DNA of 64,000 bases, from contig OZ007581.1 in the NCBI GenBank assembly GCA_963931925.1, positions 15,130,822-15,194,821 of the forward strand. The letters run 5' to 3'. The notes under the pieces were generated by a model. The model worked only from the letters and a program-made list of their open reading frames with translations, was not told the DNA's origin and did no database searches. The translations under genes were made by a program, and so were the position numbers. The stretch is from Onchidella celtica. Taxonomy: Eukaryota > Mollusca > Gastropoda > Systellommatophora > Onchidiidae. Below, piece by piece: positions 59,206-64,000 of the stretch (its first letter is position 1; every line of letters begins with the position of its first letter).

Positions 59206-61184
59206 ATACACTAGATAGAGTGAAGAGCTTAAAGTGTACACTAGAGTCTGAATTGCCGCAGGGCAGTTGGTTCACAAAGTGTGCCTAGTTGAACGCTAAA
59301 CATTGCAGAAGGTTTGGGGCATGTTGTGCATGCTAACTGCTATACGAAAGGAAATAAGTAAAATCCTTCCATACAAATGCGTATTTTATCAAGGCAGGCG
59401 GCCTTTTTATATTCTGAAGGTGTTACAATAGATGACGTCAGACATGACTTCAATTCCCTAAGTAAAAGAATTTGAGTTTGAATTTTGGGTTTTACAGCGC
59501 TTTGGGCCGCTTACGGTCTATTTGGTGAATTAAATACTTCCCAATAATTTCATTTCAGTGGTAAAATTCTCAAAATTGTTTTGTATATTATCTGAAAAGA
59601 GTTTTGTAAATGTGTATAACTGTTTTTTAAATTAAATTGTAGATCTTAACCTCTTTCTAAATGGACGAAATGCGTTTTGGGTTCACGTAAGAAAATAATT
59701 CATTCATGGATCCACAGGCACGGTGCCTTCTTCAGATACGCATAAAATCTACACATTTAGTTACCGATGCATTATTGATCGTTCTCAATTGCATGCCACA
59801 CATTCGGGGGGGGGGGGGTGGAGGGGGGGATTTTCCACCCTGAGTAAGAGATACAATTTTCTTACTTCATTGACACAAAACTAATAAAATGTTGACAACT
59901 CTCAGAAAACATCTAAAAGTGGACACCTGCAAAAGGTTGGTGCTCAACCACCCAGAACCCAAAGGAGATGACGACAATTTGGTTTAAACTCTCAGGAAGT
60001 CATTGATGAAATCAAGACTCGCACCAATTGACTCATTATTGGAGCTTTGATCCAATTCAAGCGCCGCTACTTAGTGCTCTACTCCGAGCAATTTATCTCA
60101 ACGGCTGCCAAATTCAGACTCAACCAACGCCTCGGAAGTTAAGAAAGCCATCCCTTCAATTGGGGCGGAGGGTGGGCAAAAGTACACTTGGATTCCTGCG
60201 ACACTACGTCTAAATTTAGTCTATTGGACATCGGTTGTTTGATGTGAAAGTGTTACAAGACATGTACATCATCTCCCTCGCCATATGTCAAAGTCACAGT
60301 GGTGAGATAAAATTCAGTGTGGTGACGCTGAACATGAAAATCACTTCACATGGACTTTATTTTTCGTGAATTTTGATTTGAACATGAACTATCCGTTTAT
60401 AAGGACCTTTGTGTATTTAAAAAACCGCCTGTTTCAATATGATTAGCAAGGGATGTGCAATGAAATAATCGAAGGAAACAGATTTGCGTTATATGAGAAT
60501 GAATAGTGAAATGAGTTAATTTTATTCTGCACTCCAATGTTCCATGTGCACTGCATTGAATATGTACGTCCTGTGACTGTAAATGTTAACCTCACCATTA
60601 GTAAGTTGTACATGTATTATTTCAATTTGCCCTAAACAAAATGCCGGAAGTGATGCTCTACTGCCCACATGTCTGTTAGTCGGTGAAGTCAGAATTTTGA
60701 GACCCACTAAAGCAGGCTTTCATTAGTGAGCTAATGGAATCTGTGGTCCGTAAATGGCAATGGGTTTATTACTGGTCTTTTTACTTACTATTGTTTACTT
60801 TTGTCATCTTTGTTGGGGAAGTGCCGATAGGTATGGAATCGGCTTTTTTTTTTTCTTCAGTGGATTTCTTTAATTCAAGCTTTCAGAAGTAGTCGCTGAA
60901 AGTCTGGGTCCAGCACCATCGTTCTTCCACACAATCAACGCAAAACAAAGGGGGCCACGCCTTTCTTTCCCTTCGTATAGCATTTAGCGTTCACAACGAA
61001 TGTTCCGCCATGTTTAGCGTTCAAATCAGCTCACTCTGTGAATCAACTGCGCCGCAAAATTTCTGGCTCTATGTGTGTACCATAATGAGCTATTGATATT
61101 ACTATAGGACTTTTCTTCCTCCTTCCAGTCCCCCAGATTCAACAGACGTTTGCCCCAAAAATTATGGTGGAAATGATGCTCTAA
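59206..61184. repeat. Segmental duplication block B7 right part (paralog of 21365-23400) plus inverted-arm sequence
   Basis: 59206-60850 continues block A7 of copy A (GAGTGAAGAGCTTAAAGTGT, GAAATCAAGACTCGCACCAATTG, AATGCCGGAAGTGATGCTCTACTG). 60860-61184 includes sequence inverted relative to about 59228-59320 (CCATGTTTAGCGTTCAA). The 10 kb of LINE and P-like sequence of copy A is absent here. A G-rich run lies at 59806-59829. Confidence 0.8.
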
Positions 61185-61648
61185 TGCGCATACTTCTGAC
61201 TCTAGTGACTCTATTAGTTCCTTAGAGGCCATCAATCAGTGACGCAAAACAAACGAAAAAAAAATACTTCCCCGACATCTCAAGTCTCCACATCTGAAAA
61301 AGAACCGTTTGCAGGTCGAAAGGAAGGCACCTTCAGAATTTCACGTCAAGCTGTAATATATGGGTCGCTGTAAGTCTTGTAAAGATAGTGCAATTTTTGT
61401 TTTTTTTAAAATATATACAGATTCTGTTCAAGTTTATACGAAAATGATATTTGATTTGTTCGTACAATGAAAAGGGTGGCTTTTGTATGGAACCACAGAA
61501 AAAAGGAGAATCCAAATTTTCAGGACAACGAAATAATTATGGAAATGCTGCATGTAATCAAAATCAACAACTGACAACTTGCTATTTCAACAAACACATC
61601 TAAACCATACTTAGATTTTCCGGGTATATAACAAAAGTTCATTTAGTG
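61185..61648. repeat. Segmental duplication block B8 left part (paralog of 34056-34535)
   Basis: Shares CTTCTGACTCTAGTGACTCT, GCCATCAATCAGTGACGC and CATCTAAACCATACTTAGATTTTCC with copy A. It ends at the SINE insertion. Confidence 0.85.
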
Positions 61649-62124
61649 ACAAGGGGACAAGGTGGTCTAGAGGCAAGGTGCTCGCCTCTCATGCCAAGGG
61701 TCCCGGGTTCTAAACCCGGGCAGTGCAGGCATGTTGGAAAGTGGATTTTTCTCATATTTTCAAGTCCCTGGTCCTATTGGGGGGTAGGATCGAGTAGTTC
61801 TTGGAAATTGGATTTTTCTCATATTTTCAAGTCCCTGGTCCTATTGGGGGGTAGGATCGAGTACCTAGTCTTCTCGGATAAGGACGAAAAAATTCGGAGG
61901 GCCCGTGTGCACATTGCGCACGTTAAAGATACCTTGGCAGTTGGAAATCGTAAAGAGCAGGCCGAAAGGCCGCTGCCCGGGCAAAATTTGAAATTAATAG
62001 ATTAAAATTTATCCATATCATCTCCCCCCCCCCCCCCCCCCGCCAGAACAAGAAATAATAAAACAAGTAAAGTGAGGTGTAAATGCCAAGGGCAGCGAAC
62101 CTCCTAAAATAAAGACCTCAAATC
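61649..62124 (+). mobile_element. tRNA-derived SINE, full length
   Basis: The head carries an A-box (TGGTCTAGAGG at about 61662) and a B-box in a strong T-arm (CCCGGGTTCTAAACCCGGG at about 61702), i.e. an RNA polymerase III promoter. A 67-bp segment is tandemly duplicated (61734-61800 and 61801-61867). The 3' body (GCACGTTAAAGATACCTTGG to AATAAAGACCTC) equals the truncated copy at 20686. It interrupts block B8 relative to the continuous sequence at about 34535 in copy A. It includes a 16-17-base poly-C run near 62024. Confidence 0.85.
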
Positions 62125-62557
62125 ATGATGAGCTAGAATTTTGGCCCCACGGCCTATTTACCATAACTCTTTGAAAGTTGGGATTGAACTACATAGGCCA
62201 TGTTGTTATTGAGGGCAATAAGTGATGTTCTCTTATATAACATTGAGGAACCCTTTAATGATTTGCCAAGGAAAGGCTAAACTAAAGGGTTGGCACTTTT
62301 ACTATTAGGGGTTTCGCTCTGAATCATGTTTTAGAGAACCGAGCTTTAAATTTAAAGTATACAATGTATTTAACATCTATGGTGACTCTACATGACTCTT
62401 TGATATATGGCCATCCTAGTGAATCACCTACATGTAGGTTGTAAGGGACGCCTGGTATTTTGCATTATAAGCAGTGGCTGAACGGTGAGAACAATTGAAT
62501 AAATTCTCTCTTTGGCTTTGTAATTACAATAGCGGCCCCCAGTAACATCCATACAAT
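62125..62557. repeat. Segmental duplication block B8 middle (paralog of 34536-34965)
   Basis: Matches copy A up to the solo LTR site CATCCATACAAT. The paralogous ORF of copy A has stops here. Confidence 0.85.
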
Positions 62558-63799
62558 TGTAACAAGGTGGGTTATGTGCTGTGGGGATATAGGCACTCGA
62601 CTCTCACCTCGGATACACACCACCGAAACACACAAGTAATGAAACAAACGCAAATAAGTTCAATTTGGGTCAAGCCTGCGGGACCGTGAAATCTATTGAC
62701 ACTTATAATATTGACCGCATAAATTATAAATCTGCTGATTGTATCAATACACAACAGAAATTAAAATGCGAAAGCCAACCCCAACCAACTAATTTATAGT
62801 CAGACTAAATATAATAGTAAATCACTCTCTCATTCTTTCTAAGAACACTTTCTTCCTCCTTAGGGGAGGCTCAAATAAATAAAATACTAATACTAACGTA
62901 GAACTAGCTACAATAAAGTTATTATTAATGTCGAGCTAGTAACGACTATTCCAAAACAGCACTTCAGTGGACACCGGAGGGACGGCGCAAGCGAGGCAGA
63001 CCCAAGGCAACCTGGCGGAGAACAATCGAGGCAGAGATGAAATCCTTCAATCACTCATGGGGAACTCTCGCAAAGATGGCCCAGGACAGACAGGGCTGGA
63101 GGTCCTTTGTTGCTGCCCTAAGCACCAGTGGGTGCAACAGGAAATAGTAGTAGTAGTAACGACTATTCATATAGTAAATTATAACATCAACGACTCGCTA
63201 TTCTAACTTGTATCTGCTGTTGGAGGACAGTTCGTCTCTCTATTTTCTCTAGGGATACTCCCTGTTACAGAACGGTTTTGGTCATGAAACTTACAATTGC
63301 CTGTCCACAAGAGCGGACGGAATTCGGAGTGTCGCTTGTCTACTATCAGTCTCGTACCAAGACGTGGAGCTCATAAGAGTCTAGCTCTCTTCGTCAGTAC
63401 AGTTTAAAGAACGCCTTTTATCTTCGTCCCAAGGATCACTGTGACTGGGCCCGCCGAATTCCCTCGTCGCTGGAATCATTACATCTCCACTTGGAACTGA
63501 TTCTAAATCGAGCTCTAGCCACTCTATATGCTTAACAATTCTGCACGGTCGGCGACAACGTGGACTGCCCGCCTCGATTTGGCCATTGGGTCTGAATACA
63601 CAACTTGCAAATATTGCAGTCTACTTGGCTAAACGCCTTAGCTAGTCATAACAACTGATGACCTCGCAAAAGTAATAATTAACTCATCCCCCGCATCTGT
63701 GGCACGACCCAAATCGCGATCAACAAGTTCGGGCTAATAAACAACTCATGCACTCGCGTGAACTCTTAGTACAGCCTAGACTAAGATCGACTTGTGACA
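62558..63799 (+). mobile_element. Solo LTR, 1242 bp, target duplication ACAAT
   Basis: Starts TGTAACAAGGTGGGTTATGT and ends GATCGACTTGTGACA, with perfect ACAAT repeats at 62553-62557 and 63800-63804. Copy A has the empty site CATACAATGTAT at about 34954. It is itself interrupted by a LINE tail at 62952-63153. Confidence 0.9.
62952..63153 (+). mobile_element. 5'-truncated LINE tail nested in the solo LTR
   Basis: Flanked by perfect 15-bp target copies TAGTAACGACTATTC at 62937-62951 and 63154-63168. It encodes WTPEGRRKRGRPKATWRRTI, then SWGTLAKMAQDRQGWRSFV, the conserved C-terminal tail of a LINE reverse transcriptase. It ends in a short (TAG)n tail, as expected from target-primed reverse transcription. 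Confidence 0.88.
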
Positions 63800-64000
63800 A
63801 CAATGTATTTCTGAAAATCTACAGACACCGATATAAATTCAATGTATTGTTTATTTTTCAGGAATATTGGCATACTTAAGAATATTCTGGCAACCGGACC
63901 ATAACTACCCGTAAGGAAGATCACGCCTCGATACGAACGTGAAAGAGAGTCATGATCAAGCTTACTATGGCGGGCAAGGCAGCAATGAATTGACACAGTG
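63800..64000. repeat. Segmental duplication block B8 right part (paralog of 34960-35160)
   Basis: Shares ACACCGATATAAAT, TTCAGGAATATTGGC-like and GGCGGGCAAGGCA sequence with copy A and is still matching at the window end, so the duplication continues beyond 64000. Confidence 0.85.

Noticed and set aside
1-64000. Prokaryotic-type features (operons, CRISPR arrays, integrons, phage)
   Set aside because: The window is clearly eukaryotic repeat-rich DNA; the tandem repeats seen lack CRISPR repeat-spacer structure.

Overview
This window is eukaryotic, AT-rich, intron-bearing and very repeat-dense, and has no prokaryotic gene layout. The mix of transposons (Ty3-like LTR element, L1/Tx1-like and EN-RT LINEs, THAP/P-like, piggyBac), a tRNA-headed SINE and many poly-G/poly-C runs suggests an animal, most likely a lophotrochozoan such as a gastropod mollusc. 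The taxon is an inference. Almost nothing here is an intact gene. The exception is a pair of exons on the minus strand (37347-37506 and 37819-37905) that together look like the 5' end of a claudin/PMP22-like four-transmembrane protein.

The large-scale organisation is a direct segmental duplication. Sequence starting at 114 reappears at 41177, an offset of about 41 kb. Matching blocks then follow in the same order to the window end (114-35200 against 41177-64000). The copies differ mainly by insertions and deletions. Copy A (left) holds a THAP pseudogene, a small MITE, a long-TIR DNA transposon, a piggyBac remnant, two LINEs, a P-like element and two solo LTRs. Copy B (right) holds a nearly complete LTR retrotransposon, two solo LTRs and a full SINE. 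Comparing the copies reveals empty sites, which fixes several insertion boundaries to the base.

The most striking element is a 7.7-kb Ty3-like LTR retrotransposon at 51479-59200. It has almost identical LTRs, a perfect 5-bp target duplication (GTGGT), a primer site matching tRNA-Pro and a purine tract. Its domain order is unusual: Gag - protease - integrase (N- and C-terminal parts only) - RT - RNase H, with integrase upstream of RT as in Gmr1-like elements. The integrase catalytic core is deleted, Gag has an in-frame stop and RT lies in a shifted frame. The copy is therefore young but defective, and probably moved in trans.

Nested insertions are common. A 1968-bp P-like element (28-bp TIRs, 8-bp target duplication, a THAP-type exon) sits inside a LINE. 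A solo LTR splits a second LINE, a LINE tail sits inside another solo LTR, and two LTR insertions lie within a few bases of each other at 50244-51479. Stretches not listed as features show no gene that I can support.
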